From the NCBI GenBank assembly GCA_050949725.1, contig JBMNGH010000009.1:1-64000 (forward strand): 64,000 bases of DNA, written 5' to 3'. Below are positions 1 through 8,531 of this stretch, in pieces. Origin of the DNA: JBMNGH01 sp050949725 (GTDB taxonomy: Bacteria; Bacillota; Thermosediminibacteria; Thermosediminibacterales; Tepidanaerobacteraceae). The notes beneath the pieces are model-generated. The model did not search any database, was not told the DNA's origin, and was given only the letters and a program-made list of their open reading frames with translations. Numbering within the stretch: position 1 is the stretch's first letter; each line of letters begins with the position of its first letter. The translations under genes were made by a program, and so were the position numbers.

Positions 1-20
1 AATAGAAACAAAGTTCGACC

Positions 21-1586
21 ATAGTGTAAAATAGTTGTAGGACATTTACAAAGTAAAAAACAAGAGATCCTCACTTTTTGATACAATGGAATTAACAACC
101 AAAACCACGTAAAAGGAGGATCCCTTGTGAATACTATTGTATTACAAAACTGTAAAAATTTCATCCATGAAATCATGAATATTATGTGCGAACCCCATAC
201 TAAAGAACTCGAAGAACTGGAAATGGGCCTAGAGAACATCACCTTTGGCTTCATACTGAACATGATGCAAACTTACGTGGAGAGCCTCGATAAAGAGATA
301 AAAGCCGATAAAAAATGGCGAAGAGAAAATGAACGCATTGTCGTGCAGCGAAATAACGACAAGCGGGAAATCTTAACAAAGTTTGGTATGCTCACATACC
401 GCAGAACCTACTTCCATGATAGGAAAAGTGACACATATACATACCTAGCCGATGAAGCCTTAGGAGTAGCCCCCTATGAAAGAGTATCAGCTACGGTAGC
501 AGCAGATATGGTAGAACACTCCGGCGATAACTCCTATGCCAAAAGCAGTCAGCATGTAACAGACGGCCAAGTAAGCCGACAAACCGTAATGAACAAAACT
601 AGAAAACTAAAGCAAGAAAAACTGAAGATAGAAGTCGAAGGCCCTAAGGCGCAAAGTGCCGGTGATCCACATAGATGCAGATGAAGACCATGTATCCCTG
701 CAAGATGGCAAAAACGCCATAGTCCCACTGATCACCATATACGAAGGCACAAAAAGAATAGGAAAACGTGGAAAGTGTATCAAAGTCCCTACCATATACA
801 CGGATATGGGCTAACCCTCGAAGATATATGGCTAAAGCGTTGCCAACTACATTTACGATAGATATGACATAGACTATTTAAAACACATCTATATTCATGC
901 AGACGGTGCCCTCATGGATAAAGACCGGTCAAGAATGGTTACCCAAATCCAAAATGGTCCTAGACAAATATCACCTAAACAAAGCCATCCTCAAAGCCAC
1001 AGCAGCAGGTCAAGAGCAATACAGAAAATCAATATATACCAGTGTTTACGAAGGTGATTTGGCCGGGTTTTGCAAGCTAGTAACTGAACTTAAACAGACT
1101 TGCCAAAGTCCTAAAAAACGAGATAGGATAGAAGATTTTAAAAGCTACGTAAAAAACAACTGGGGAGCCATCACCATATACAAAGAAGAAGGAGTAAGCG
1201 GCAGTTGCACTGAGGGGCATATTAGCCATATATTATCCAGCCGCTTTAGTTCTCGACCTATGGGTTGGAGCAAAAAAGGGCTAAAAACCATAGCTGACAT
1301 AAGGATCTATTGTCAAAATGGTGGAAAGATAACTCCCGATCATTTTACAAAAGTAAATCGACAATACAAGATAAAAAAAGAAACAATGAAAAAGGCCAAG
1401 GAAGCATTTAGCAAGACTACTTATGAAAACTTAAACAATATACCCGTTTTTAATGTGGGTAAAAAGACTCCGATATCAACTCTCTTAAAGGGCATACAAC
1501 ACAGTGGGTATGTGATATAGACAAGTTTGTATCAAAAAGATAAGGATATCTTTAGCTTTTATTATCCTACAACAACTTGACACTAT
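21..1586 (+). mobile_element. Decayed ISLre2-family insertion sequence
   Basis: Imperfect terminal inverted repeats are visible. The left end at 21-44 begins ATAGTGTAAAATAGTTGTAG, and the right end at 1563-1586, read on the minus strand, begins ATAGTGTCAAGTTGTTGTAG. They enclose a broken UPF0236/ISLre2-type transposase gene. No clear target duplication is seen in the immediate flanks. The right end lies about 65 bases before a TPP riboswitch, so the element sits just upstream of the thi operon promoter. Family assignment rests on the transposase sequence. Confidence 0.8.
127..1520 (+). pseudogene. Transposase of ISLre2 (UPF0236) type, multiply frameshifted
   Basis: The N-terminal part (127-684, 185 residues) reads as the ISLre2 N-domain, with an LTKFGMLTYRRTYF segment typical of the family. 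The C-terminal part (897-1520, 207 residues) contains SWIKTGQEWLPKSKMVLDKY and a GWSKKGLK segment. Between them coding continues in other frames: IHIDADEDHVSL from about 656 and VANYIYDRYDIDYLKHIYIH from about 839. At least four indels, near 650, 806, 837 and 911, are needed to rejoin it. It cannot make an intact transposase. Start GTG at 127 follows a GGAGG site. Confidence 0.85.
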
Positions 1587-1604
1587 CCATGAGAAATACA
1601 GCAA

Positions 1605-1633
1605 TTGACAAGAATATCCGAATATGTTAAAGT
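1605..1633 (+). promoter_or_regulatory. Putative sigma-A promoter of the thi operon
   Basis: TTGACA at 1605-1610 is followed after 17 bases by TAAAGT at 1628-1633, a weak -10. It lies between the insertion-sequence end and the TPP aptamer, where the leader transcript must start. The -35 is perfect; the -10 match is only 4 of 6. Confidence 0.45.
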
Positions 1634-1651
1634 GTACTCAAACGAAAAAAC

Positions 1652-1735
1652 TGGGGAGCTGGTGTGAACCGGCTGAGAGGGAATCTATAGATTCCGACCC
1701 ATTTTACCTGATACGGACAATGCCGGCGTAGGGAG
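1652..1735 (+). promoter_or_regulatory. TPP riboswitch (THI-box)
   Basis: The conserved THI-box blocks are present in order: GGGGAGC, GGCTGAGAGG, GACCC, TTACCTGATACGG and AATGCCGGCGTAGGGA. The aptamer binds thiamine pyrophosphate. An intrinsic terminator follows about 30 bases later, which implies transcriptional OFF control of the downstream transporter genes when TPP is plentiful. Confidence 0.95.
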
Positions 1736-1766
1736 AATATTGAAATTAATTGTTCTTGTATTTTTA

Positions 1767-1798
1767 ATCCCTTATCTGTTGGCAGGTAAGGGGTTTTT
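1767..1798 (+). terminator. Riboswitch-controlled intrinsic terminator
   Basis: A 10-bp stem is formed by CCCTTATCTG (1769-1778) and CAGGTAAGGG (1783-1792) with one G.T pair and a 4-base loop, followed by TTTTTA. It is the expression platform for the TPP aptamer just upstream. Confidence 0.85.
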
Positions 1799-1831
1799 AT
1801 TTTGAAACAACAAGGTTGTCGGGTGGGGTTC
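1794..1831 (+). repeat. Terminator-abutting repeat, copy A (internally deleted)
   Basis: Starts in the terminator T-run and reads TTTTATTTTGAAACAACAAG, then jumps to the right arm TTGTCGGGTGGGGTTC. The central half found in copies at 4.5, 16.0 and 60.4 kb is missing. It lies in the leader of thiX, downstream of the riboswitch terminator. Confidence 0.7.
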
Positions 1832-1866
1832 GTTATTTAGTTTCAGGATAATAAAAGGGATGCGGA

Positions 1867-2640
1867 ATGAAAATAATTCAAAAAATGGGCAATAAGTTCA
1901 TACCGTTAATAGTTGTATCGTTGCTTGTCCTTTTATGGGAGGCTGCTGTAGGCAGTGGATTTGTGCCACGATTTATACTGCCGTCCCCTTTTGATGTGTT
2001 GAAAGCTTTTGTTCTGACTATGCCTGATATGAAGAATCATATTTTTGTCACTTTACAGGAGGCCTTGACGGGGTTTGCAATCGCAATTGTCTTTTCGCTT
2101 GTGCTTGCAATGACAATGGACAGAATTTCTGCAGTAAAAAAAGCATTGTACCCGCTGCTTATAGTGTCGCAGACCATTCCTATCATTGTACTTGCACCCT
2201 TGTTTATGTTATGGTTCGGATTTGGGGTACTGCCCAAAATTATCGTAGTGGTGCTAGTGTGTTTCTTTCCGATTATAATAAGCCTTCTGGAGGGTTTAAG
2301 CTCTGTAGATACAGATATGGTTAATCTTCTTAAATCCATGGGGGCAAGCAAATCCCAGATTTTTAAAATCGTAAAGCTCCCCGCATCTATGGTGGGTCTG
2401 TTTTCTGGATTAAGGATTGCGGCTACGTATAGTATTATGGGTGCGGTCATCGGAGAATGGTTGGGGGGAGAGAAGGGCATTGGGTTTTACATGGTAAGAG
2501 TAAAGCACTCCTTTGCTGTCGACAAAGTTTTTGCTGCAATCCTGGTCGTCGTTATACTTAGTATGTCGCTTTTCAAGGTCATAGCTGTACTTCAAAACGT
2601 ATCTATGCCATGGTTTAGATATATTGAGCACAAAAAGTAA
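1867..2640 (+). CDS. thiX: Thiamine-precursor ABC transporter, permease
   Basis: 257-residue BPD_transp_1 permease of the SsuC/TauC type with about six membrane segments. The EAA-like cytoplasmic loop is at residues about 151-172 (MVNLLKSMGASKSQIFKIVK). It is first in an operon behind a TPP riboswitch and is followed by an NMT1/THI5-like binding lipoprotein and an ATPase. That gene set is known as ThiXYZ, proposed to import the thiamine pyrimidine precursor HMP or a related compound. The permease fold is clear; the substrate is inferred from the riboswitch and partners. A GGGATGCGGA stretch precedes the ATG. Confidence 0.85.
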   Translation: MKIIQKMGNKFIPLIVVSLLVLLWEAAVGSGFVPRFILPSPFDVLKAFVLTMPDMKNHIFVTLQEALTGFAIAIVFSLVLAMTMDRISAVKKALYPLLIVSQTIPIIVLAPLFMLWFGFGVLPKIIVVVLVCFFPIIISLLEGLSSVDTDMVNLLKSMGASKSQIFKIVKLPASMVGLFSGLRIAATYSIMGAVIGEWLGGEKGIGFYMVRVKHSFAVDKVFAAILVVVILSMSLFKVIAVLQNVSMPWFRYIEHKK

Positions 2641-2670
2641 ATTAAAAATAATCAGGAGGTATAATTAGCA

Positions 2671-3666
2671 ATGTTAAAAAAACAAAAACTTTATGTATCG
2701 TGTATTTTATTGGGAATGATTTTTTCGGCCTTGATTTTGCCGGGTTGTGGCACGAAAGCGAACGTGGATGAGGTAGTGGTGCTTTTGGATTGGGTTCCGA
2801 ACACTAATCATACCGGAATGTACGTTGCTGTTGACAAGGGGTATTATGAGGAAGAGGGATTGGTTGTTAAGATTATGCAACCTTCAGAAGGAGGAAGTGC
2901 TGACCTTGTTGCAGCCGGGAAAGGCGAGTTTGGCATAAGCCATCAGGAACAGATGACTTACGCTAGAACAGCAGACACGCCATTGCCGGTAAAGGCTATC
3001 GCAGCTATTATACAGCACAATACCTCAGGCTTTGCATCCCCTAAAGCAAAAAACATAACGAGCCCAAAAGATTTTGAAGGTAAGAGATATGGGGGCTGGG
3101 GCTCGGAGATGGAAGAGGCGGTACTGAAAGGTTTTATGGATAAGGTTGGAGCCGATTTCTCGAAGGTCCGCATGGTGAATATAGGTACCGCAGACTTTTT
3201 TGCAGCAACGCAGAAAGATGTGGATTTTACATGGATATATTACGGCTGGGACGGTGTCGCAGCAGAAGTTAAAAATCAGCCTATCAATTTTATTAAGCTG
3301 CAGGACTTGGTCCCGGAACTGGATTTTTATACTCCTGTCATTGTGACAAGCGAGGAGCTGATAAATAAAAATCCCGATCTTGTAAAAAGATTCTTAAGAG
3401 CAACCGAGAAAGGATACAGGTACGCGATTGACAACCCGGAGGAAGCTGTGGAATCACTTATTAAAAATGTTCCGGAGATTGACAAGGAAATTGCGGTTGA
3501 AAGCCAGAAATTTCTTGCTAACGAATACATGAAAGGGACCGATAAATGGGGTATAATGGAAAAGGAAAGATGGGAACAATATGCTGACTGGATGTTTGAA
3601 AACAACCTTATTGAAAGAAAATTGAATGCTGAAGAGGCGTTTACAAATGAATTTTTGCCCCAATGA
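2671..3666 (+). CDS. thiY: Thiamine-precursor ABC transporter, substrate-binding lipoprotein
   Basis: 331 residues of the NMT1/THI5-like periplasmic-binding family. The lipoprotein signal peptide ends in LILPGC with the lipidated Cys at residue 26. The mature part opens with VVLLDWVPNTNHTGMYVAVD, a characteristic start of HMP- and thiamine-precursor-binding proteins. It should be anchored outside the membrane and deliver ligand to ThiX. Start ATG follows AGGAGGT. It lies 30 bases after thiX and its end overlaps the start of the ATPase gene, which supports one operon under TPP control. Exact ligand is inferred. Confidence 0.87.
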   Translation: MLKKQKLYVSCILLGMIFSALILPGCGTKANVDEVVVLLDWVPNTNHTGMYVAVDKGYYEEEGLVVKIMQPSEGGSADLVAAGKGEFGISHQEQMTYARTADTPLPVKAIAAIIQHNTSGFASPKAKNITSPKDFEGKRYGGWGSEMEEAVLKGFMDKVGADFSKVRMVNIGTADFFAATQKDVDFTWIYYGWDGVAAEVKNQPINFIKLQDLVPELDFYTPVIVTSEELINKNPDLVKRFLRATEKGYRYAIDNPEEAVESLIKNVPEIDKEIAVESQKFLANEYMKGTDKWGIMEKERWEQYADWMFENNLIERKLNAEEAFTNEFLPQ

Positions 3667-4441
3667 GAAATTGTCCGTTAGAAATTTAGAAAAATCGTTT
3701 GGCGATAATTTAGTAATACAAGACGTTTCCCTCAGTCTAATGGAAAATGAGTTCGTATCATTGCTCGGTTTAAGCGGCAGTGGGAAAAGTACCATTTTCA
3801 ATATCATATCTGGGCTTATGCTGCCCGATAAAGGTGAGATTATAATAGACGGGAAAGACTACACCGGCAGGACCGGAAGAGTAAGCTATATGTATCAGAA
3901 GGATCTGTTGTTGCCATGGATGAAGGTGATAGACAATGTAAGCCTGCCGCTGGTGATTAAGGGTCAGGACAGAAAAAAGGCGAGGGAGAAGGCAGCCGGG
4001 TACTTTAAAACTTTTGGATTGGATGGGTTTGAATATAAATATCCCTTTCAACTTTCGGGAGGAATGAGGCAAAGGGCTGCTCTTCTTCGCACATATCTGT
4101 TCTCAACCGACATAATGCTGCTCGATGAGCCTTTTGCGGCCATTGATGCGATTACCAGGTCACACATGCATTATTGGCTGCTCAAAACATTGAGAAACCT
4201 TAACACATCGGTTTTATTCATAACTCACGATATTGATGAAGCGATACTCTTGTCCGACAGGGTTTACATCCTTACAGACAGGCCTGCCAAGGTAAAGGAG
4301 GAGATAAAGATACCTTTGCCGAAACCCAGAAATAAGGAGATTACCACCACACAATTGTTTAACGATATAAAAAAACATATTCTTGAGATATTTGCTTTAC
4401 AGACTGAAGATAATTCAAATTCAATGGAAGTGAAATGTTAG
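3647..4441 (+). CDS. thiZ: Thiamine-precursor ABC transporter, ATPase
   Basis: 264-residue ABC ATPase. Walker A GLSGSGKST is at residues 41-49, the signature LSGGMRQR at 136-143, Walker B IMLLDEP near 156-162 and the switch ITHD near 200. It energises ThiX. Start ATG at 3647 is chosen because GAAGAGG lies 9 bases upstream; an in-frame ATG-like start at 3626 would add seven residues. The gene overlaps the end of thiY by 20 bases, as in tightly coupled operons. Downstream is a terminator that probably ends the operon. Confidence 0.88.
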   Translation: MNFCPNEKLSVRNLEKSFGDNLVIQDVSLSLMENEFVSLLGLSGSGKSTIFNIISGLMLPDKGEIIIDGKDYTGRTGRVSYMYQKDLLLPWMKVIDNVSLPLVIKGQDRKKAREKAAGYFKTFGLDGFEYKYPFQLSGGMRQRAALLRTYLFSTDIMLLDEPFAAIDAITRSHMHYWLLKTLRNLNTSVLFITHDIDEAILLSDRVYILTDRPAKVKEEIKIPLPKPRNKEITTTQLFNDIKKHILEIFALQTEDNSNSMEVKC

Positions 4442-4484
4442 CCTGTGAAGCTTTGCCCCCTTACTAAGCGCCCCCTTGCAAAAC

Positions 4485-4517
4485 GCCGTCGCAGGGCCCG
4501 TTGGCCCCGGCTTTTTT
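4485..4517 (+). terminator. Intrinsic terminator of thiXYZ
   Basis: GCCG and GGGCC pair with GGCCC and CGGC around a short loop, followed by TTTTTT at 4512-4517. It lies 44 bases after the thiZ stop. The T-run is also the start of repeat copy B. Confidence 0.7.
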
Positions 4518-4582
4518 ATTGTGGAACAACAAGGTTCCCGGGACCCGGCAGCAATCTTCGATTGCGTTGCCGGGTGGGGTTC
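4512..4582 (+). repeat. Terminator-abutting repeat, copy B (most complete)
   Basis: Begins TTTTTTATTGTGGAACAACA, then a hairpin CCCGGCAGCAAT / ATTGCGTTGCCGGG with a CTTCG loop, then TGGGGTTCT. It fills the gap between the thi terminator and the stop codon of the convergent amidohydrolase gene. Other copies are at 1794, 16003, 37570 and 60364. Confidence 0.8.
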
Positions 4583-6174
4583 TAAGCTTCATATACCAAC
4601 TCTCCGTCAATATAAGTTTCCTCTACCTTCACATTGTCTATCATGCTTTCAGGTATATTTAATATATCGTCTTTGATGACGGCAAAATCCGCACGGTATC
4701 CGGGCGTCAATTGCCCCACTTTCGGTATTCCGAGTATTTGCTGCGCTTCTCTTGTGTACAGGAGTATGGCTCTTTCGACATCTATCTTTTGGTCTCTGCC
4801 TATATCGGTCCCATCATAAGCAGTTCTTGTGACTGCCGACTTTATGCCGACAAAGGGGTTTGCAGGATCTGTCCAAGCCGTTGCCGGTGCGTCAGATGAA
4901 AATGACATTTTTATGCTGGAATCCAATATTTTTTTAAAAGGATATGTTTTCTTCGTCCTTTCATCTCCCAAGTTCCTTATATAGCTTTCTATTTCAGCGT
5001 ATGAGAATATGGGCTGGGTTACGAAAGCCATGTGCGACCTTGCAGCTTTCAGTAATGCGTTTTCAGTAGGCATCGCTGCGTGTTCGATTCTGATGGATGG
5101 TGCATCTTTTAACCAACCATTTATGTCATAAAATGTGTTGACTATTAAATCTATTGTTTGCTCGCCCATGGCGTGCACTGATAGCTGAAGGCCGTGTTTT
5201 TTGGCGTATTCATACGCTTCTAGTAATTCCTCTTTAGAAGTAGTAGGTAGTCCTAAATTTTGCTCATCTCGAAAATACCCTGGCTTTACCCAAGCAGTCT
5301 TTCCGGAAATGCTGCCATCACCTATTATTTTAATTCCTCTTACCCAAACCTTATCTTTAGAATTTGTCTTGCTTTCATCAAAAACCTTTTGGTTTTTTAA
5401 TTCATGCCAGTCATAGTACAACAAAATGCGCTGTTTCATTCCACTGTGACTCGCCTCGTTGTATAAATCATAGTAGTCCGGTTCTAATCTGGAATATGCA
5501 TCTGCGATAGTAGTGATCCCATATGATAAGAGTTTTTTGCTTAGGTTTGTAAGTAATTTCAAATTGTCAGTCTTGGACCTTTTAGGCAAGATGTTTAATA
5601 TCAAATGCCTTGCGTTTTCTCTCAGGATTCCTGTCGGTTCGCCGTTTGAATCTCTATCTATTTGGCCGCCTTGCGGGTCGGGGGTATTTTTGTCGATTCC
5701 CGCCAATTCCAAAGCCTTGCTGTTTACAGAAACGATATGATAGCAGCTACGAACTATTACAACAGGGACATCCGGACAGGCCATGTCTAAATCCCAACGG
5801 TTAGGAGCCCTGCCCTCTTTTAACTTTCCTTCGTCGTATCCCCAGCCTTCTATCCACTTATCGTTTTCCTGCTCTTTTCTTCTTAGGCGAATTTGTTCCA
5901 AAATGTCTTCTATTGAGTTTACTAGAGGCGGCGCACACGGTATCTGTACCGTGGCTTCTGCTAACATCAATGGATGCACATGGCCATCGATAAAACCGGG
6001 CAATACCCTCCGCCGTTTCATGTCTATACGTTCCCCTTCGATATTCGGTATTTCATCATCCTTGCCCACCCATGTTATGATCCCGTCGCTAACAACCATA
6101 GCACTGGCGTAAGGTGTAATGCTGTTTGAGGTAAAAATCTTTCCGTTATAAAATATTTTGGTTTTGCTATTCAT
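4582..6174 (-). CDS. Amidohydrolase family protein (YtcJ-like)
   Basis: 530 residues of the Amidohydro_3 superfamily, a metal-dependent hydrolase on a TIM barrel. The metal-binding GFIDGHVHP is at residues 60-68, and later VHAMGEQ, IRIEHAAMP and FSSDAP supply the usual His and Asp ligands. There is no signal peptide, so it is cytoplasmic. Start ATG is preceded by AAAGGAG. It is transcribed alone, convergent with thiXYZ. Substrate is not predictable; relatives act on amides, carbamates or formylated amines. A role in salvage of thiamine breakdown products would fit the neighbours but is only a guess. Confidence 0.85.
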   Translation of the reverse strand: MNSKTKIFYNGKIFTSNSITPYASAMVVSDGIITWVGKDDEIPNIEGERIDMKRRRVLPGFIDGHVHPLMLAEATVQIPCAPPLVNSIEDILEQIRLRRKEQENDKWIEGWGYDEGKLKEGRAPNRWDLDMACPDVPVVIVRSCYHIVSVNSKALELAGIDKNTPDPQGGQIDRDSNGEPTGILRENARHLILNILPKRSKTDNLKLLTNLSKKLLSYGITTIADAYSRLEPDYYDLYNEASHSGMKQRILLYYDWHELKNQKVFDESKTNSKDKVWVRGIKIIGDGSISGKTAWVKPGYFRDEQNLGLPTTSKEELLEAYEYAKKHGLQLSVHAMGEQTIDLIVNTFYDINGWLKDAPSIRIEHAAMPTENALLKAARSHMAFVTQPIFSYAEIESYIRNLGDERTKKTYPFKKILDSSIKMSFSSDAPATAWTDPANPFVGIKSAVTRTAYDGTDIGRDQKIDVERAILLYTREAQQILGIPKVGQLTPGYRADFAVIKDDILNIPESMIDNVKVEETYIDGELVYEA

Positions 6175-6595
6175 GTTTATGCTCCTTTGTTAGATTATCC
6201 TCAAAAAAAATGTATTTCAATTGTCGACGTTTCTTTAGCAATGTGACTTCCAACCTGACGGTAACTGCCGCTACAAGTGTAACTTTTTAAGTTAGGTCAA
6301 GACACAAATTTGCCTTTAAAAAGTTAAGCTTGGTGTTTTTTCAATCAGGTGAGTATGTAATTTTCCACAGCATTTTTTTTATTTATCATGTTATAAATGA
6401 TATAATTAAATATATTAATTGTTAAACAGGGCAAATGTGGGCCAGATGATGACTTACCGGTTAGTGTCAATACAATCCCAGTAAAGTGTATCACCCTTAT
6501 TATATCAGTTGAAGTAATATAAGGAAATACGACTTCAATTCGGGATTTACCGGCAAATAAAGTGAAATTTAAAAATATCGAACGGAAGTGAAATT
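6175..6595. other. 421-base intergenic region, divergent promoters expected
   Basis: Separates the divergent amidohydrolase and methyltransferase genes. It contains a 10-bp inverted repeat AACTTTTTAA (6281-6290) / TTAAAAAGTT (6316-6325), a TATAAT-like GATATAATT near 6408, and CCTTATTATAT facing AATATAAGG around 6495-6525. No gene or known RNA motif is recognised. Confidence 0.4.
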
Positions 6596-7267
6596 ATGAG
6601 GGTTTTTGATGATGAGGCAAATTCTTACGATATCTGGTATGAAAACAAAATAGGTGCTTTTGCGGACATTGTTCAAACACAACTTGCATTCAGCCTTTTT
6701 AAGCCTAAAAAAGGCATGCATGTTCTTGATGTTGGATGTGGCACGGGCAATTTTAGTCTTAAACTTGCGAGAATGGGTTTGAAGGTGACCGGTATCGATA
6801 TATCGGACAATATGCTGAAAGTTGCTGAAAACAAAGCCAGGGCGGAAGGGCTAATAATAGATTTTATCAATATGGATGCCCATGACATGAAATTCGAAGA
6901 TAATTCTTTTGATGCTGTGATTTCGATGGCAGTGATTGAGTTTATTTGCGAACCGGAAAAGACTTTAAAGGAAATGTTCCGTGTCGTTAAAAAAGGTGGA
7001 GAGATTTTGATAGGCACTATTAACAGAGACAGTAAGTGGGGAGAATTATACCTTAGTAAAGAGTTCAGGGAAAATTCTGTTTTCAAATACGCATCTTTAA
7101 AAACGATGGATGAGCTGGTTACGCTATATCCGGAAAAGCCCAAAGCCACCGATCAATGCCTGTTTATTCCACCCGATATGCCGGAGGATAAGATTTGTAT
7201 TGATATTGAGAAACAACTGTCTGCAACTGAAAGAGGAGGGTTTATATGCGCACTTTGGGTAAAGTAG
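6596..7267 (+). CDS. Class I SAM-dependent methyltransferase
   Basis: 223 residues, Methyltransf_11 type. Motif I VLDVGCGTGNF is at residues about 43-53, the acidic motif II ends in TGIDIS, and FDAVISMAVIEF corresponds to motif IV. The target cannot be named from sequence. The last 22 bases overlap the start of the thiamine-binding protein gene, so the two are probably translated together. Start ATG follows GGAAGTG. No membrane segments are seen. Confidence 0.83.
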   Translation: MRVFDDEANSYDIWYENKIGAFADIVQTQLAFSLFKPKKGMHVLDVGCGTGNFSLKLARMGLKVTGIDISDNMLKVAENKARAEGLIIDFINMDAHDMKFEDNSFDAVISMAVIEFICEPEKTLKEMFRVVKKGGEILIGTINRDSKWGELYLSKEFRENSVFKYASLKTMDELVTLYPEKPKATDQCLFIPPDMPEDKICIDIEKQLSATERGGFICALWVK

Positions 7268-7518
7268 CGGCATGTGAAATTTCTTTTTTGCCTATGCAAA
7301 GTTGTGATGGTGCTAGTTATGTGAATAAGGTGATCGAGCTTATTGATAAAAGTGGCCTGGAGCACAATGTAGGGGCTATGTCTACTTTTGTGAGAGGTGA
7401 TAAAGATAAGGTATTTAAGCTGTTAAAAGAGATATATACATATATGGATGAAAAGTGCAGTTTTGTGATCACGGCCAAAATCTCAAACTTATGCGGCTGC
7501 AACATGGATACCGAGTAA
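7246..7518 (+). CDS. Thiamine-binding protein of the MTH1187/YkoF-like family
   Basis: 90 residues matching the UPF0045 / Thiamine_BP family: CEISFLPMQ at the start, SGLEHNVGAMSTFVRGD in the middle and a VFKLLKEIYTYM helix. Family members are small ferredoxin-fold cytosolic proteins, and some bind thiamine or its pyrimidine moiety. A strong AGAGGAGGG site precedes the ATG inside the methyltransferase gene. Its thiamine link fits the thiXYZ operon 3 kb upstream. REP-like repeats begin 10 bases after the stop codon. Confidence 0.78.
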   Translation: MRTLGKVAACEISFLPMQSCDGASYVNKVIELIDKSGLEHNVGAMSTFVRGDKDKVFKLLKEIYTYMDEKCSFVITAKISNLCGCNMDTE

Positions 7519-7528
7519 CCGGGCCGGA

Positions 7529-7844
7529 GTGTCAAGGGGACGGGAGGTTGTTGTCACCCGGGGTGCTTATGTTGTCACCACACCCGGGAGTGTCAAGGGG
7601 ACGGGGTTTTGTCACCAAAGACACCGGCGGGAGCGTCAAGGGGACGGGAGCGTCAAGGGGACGTGTTGTCACCCGTGTCAAGGGGACGGGGTCGGGGGGA
7701 CGGAGTTATTGTCACCAAGGGCGCCGGCGTGTAACCGGCAAGGGTTTGTCAGAGGGACGGGGTTGTTGTCACCATGTTGTCACCATCACCCGTGTCAAGG
7801 GGACGGAGTTTTTGTCACCCGGTTGTCACCCGGGGTGCTTATGT
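7529..7844 (+). repeat. REP-like repeat cluster 1 (about seven units)
   Basis: Units of the form GTGTCAAGGGGACGG (T/G-rich spacer) TTGTCACC start near 7529, 7590, 7633, 7650, 7675, 7745 and 7792. Unit lengths run from about 25 to 42 bases. A 23-bp exact direct repeat is at 7550-7572 and 7822-7844. The cluster begins 10 bases after a stop codon and is in the same orientation as that gene. Similar GGGGACGG palindromic repeats are common in Clostridia; no transposase is nearby. Confidence 0.8.
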
Positions 7845-8138
7845 GTATCAAGGGAAACGAGGCTATTGTCGCCGCGCCTATGACCAAGATGCCAGTGAAA
7901 GTCATGGTCGAGAGGCAGTCGCACGGCGGAACTGGTTACACAAGGGTCGGAGTATTGACAACTTGATTTTCGCTATAGATAGAGTAATATTAAGATTTAC
8001 TTGCTAGAAACCAACGGGCGAATGCAGGAAAAAGACTCCCATCACCCTTGCTGTCTTTTTAATGTAATATATGGTATAATTATCCATCAGGTATCCACAG
8101 ATGTCATACATATTAAAACTAAATTATAGGTGATGAGA
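7845..8138. other. Spacer between REP cluster 1 and the HEPN/MNT pair
   Basis: The first part (about 7845-7966) could encode a remnant ending PMTKMPVKVMVERQSHGG but shows no start or ribosome site of its own; I do not recognise it. The part near 8066-8090 holds TATGGTATAATTATCC, a plausible -10 region for the toxin-antitoxin operon. Confidence 0.35.
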
Positions 8139-8531
8139 ATGAATCTCGAAGCTGTAATAAATACGCTTATAGAAGAAACGTCAGCTTACCTTATCATCCT
8201 TTTTGGTTCGGCAGCAAGTAGGCGAATGAGAAAAGACAGTGATGTAGATATAGCCTTCTTATCAAATAAAGATTTGAGTAATTATGAAGTATTTATGATA
8301 GCACAAGAATTGAGCTCTATATTAAATAAAGATGTCGATTTAATTGATCTGAGTAAGGCTTCAACAGTATTGAAGGCGAATATTCTCGGCACGGGCAGGG
8401 TGATATATTGTGTTGATGATAAGAAGAAGCATGAATTTCAGATTAGGACTTTTAAGGATTATTGTTTGCTAAACGAGGAAAGAAAAGTAATTCTGGACAA
8501 AATCCGACAGAGGGGTAGTATTTATGCATAG
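8139..8531 (+). CDS. mntA: MNT-domain nucleotidyltransferase antitoxin
   Basis: 130 residues from ATG 8139, preceded by AGGTGA; upstream in-frame GTG 8130 and ATG 8133 are alternatives. The minimal nucleotidyltransferase motif GSAASRRMRKDSDVD (residues 23-37) has the GS and DxD catalytic elements. In studied HEPN/MNT systems MntA transfers AMP to a tyrosine of the HepT toxin and so neutralises it. The gene overlaps hepT by 8 bases. The pair lies between REP-like repeats, in keeping with accessory DNA. Confidence 0.85.
   Translation: MNLEAVINTLIEETSAYLIILFGSAASRRMRKDSDVDIAFLSNKDLSNYEVFMIAQELSSILNKDVDLIDLSKASTVLKANILGTGRVIYCVDDKKKHEFQIRTFKDYCLLNEERKVILDKIRQRGSIYA

Noticed and set aside
7455..7966. 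Long frames rich in GTGFCHQ / KGTGSGG
   Set aside because: They are translations of the REP-like repeat in several frames and overlap the end of a real gene; no ribosome sites.
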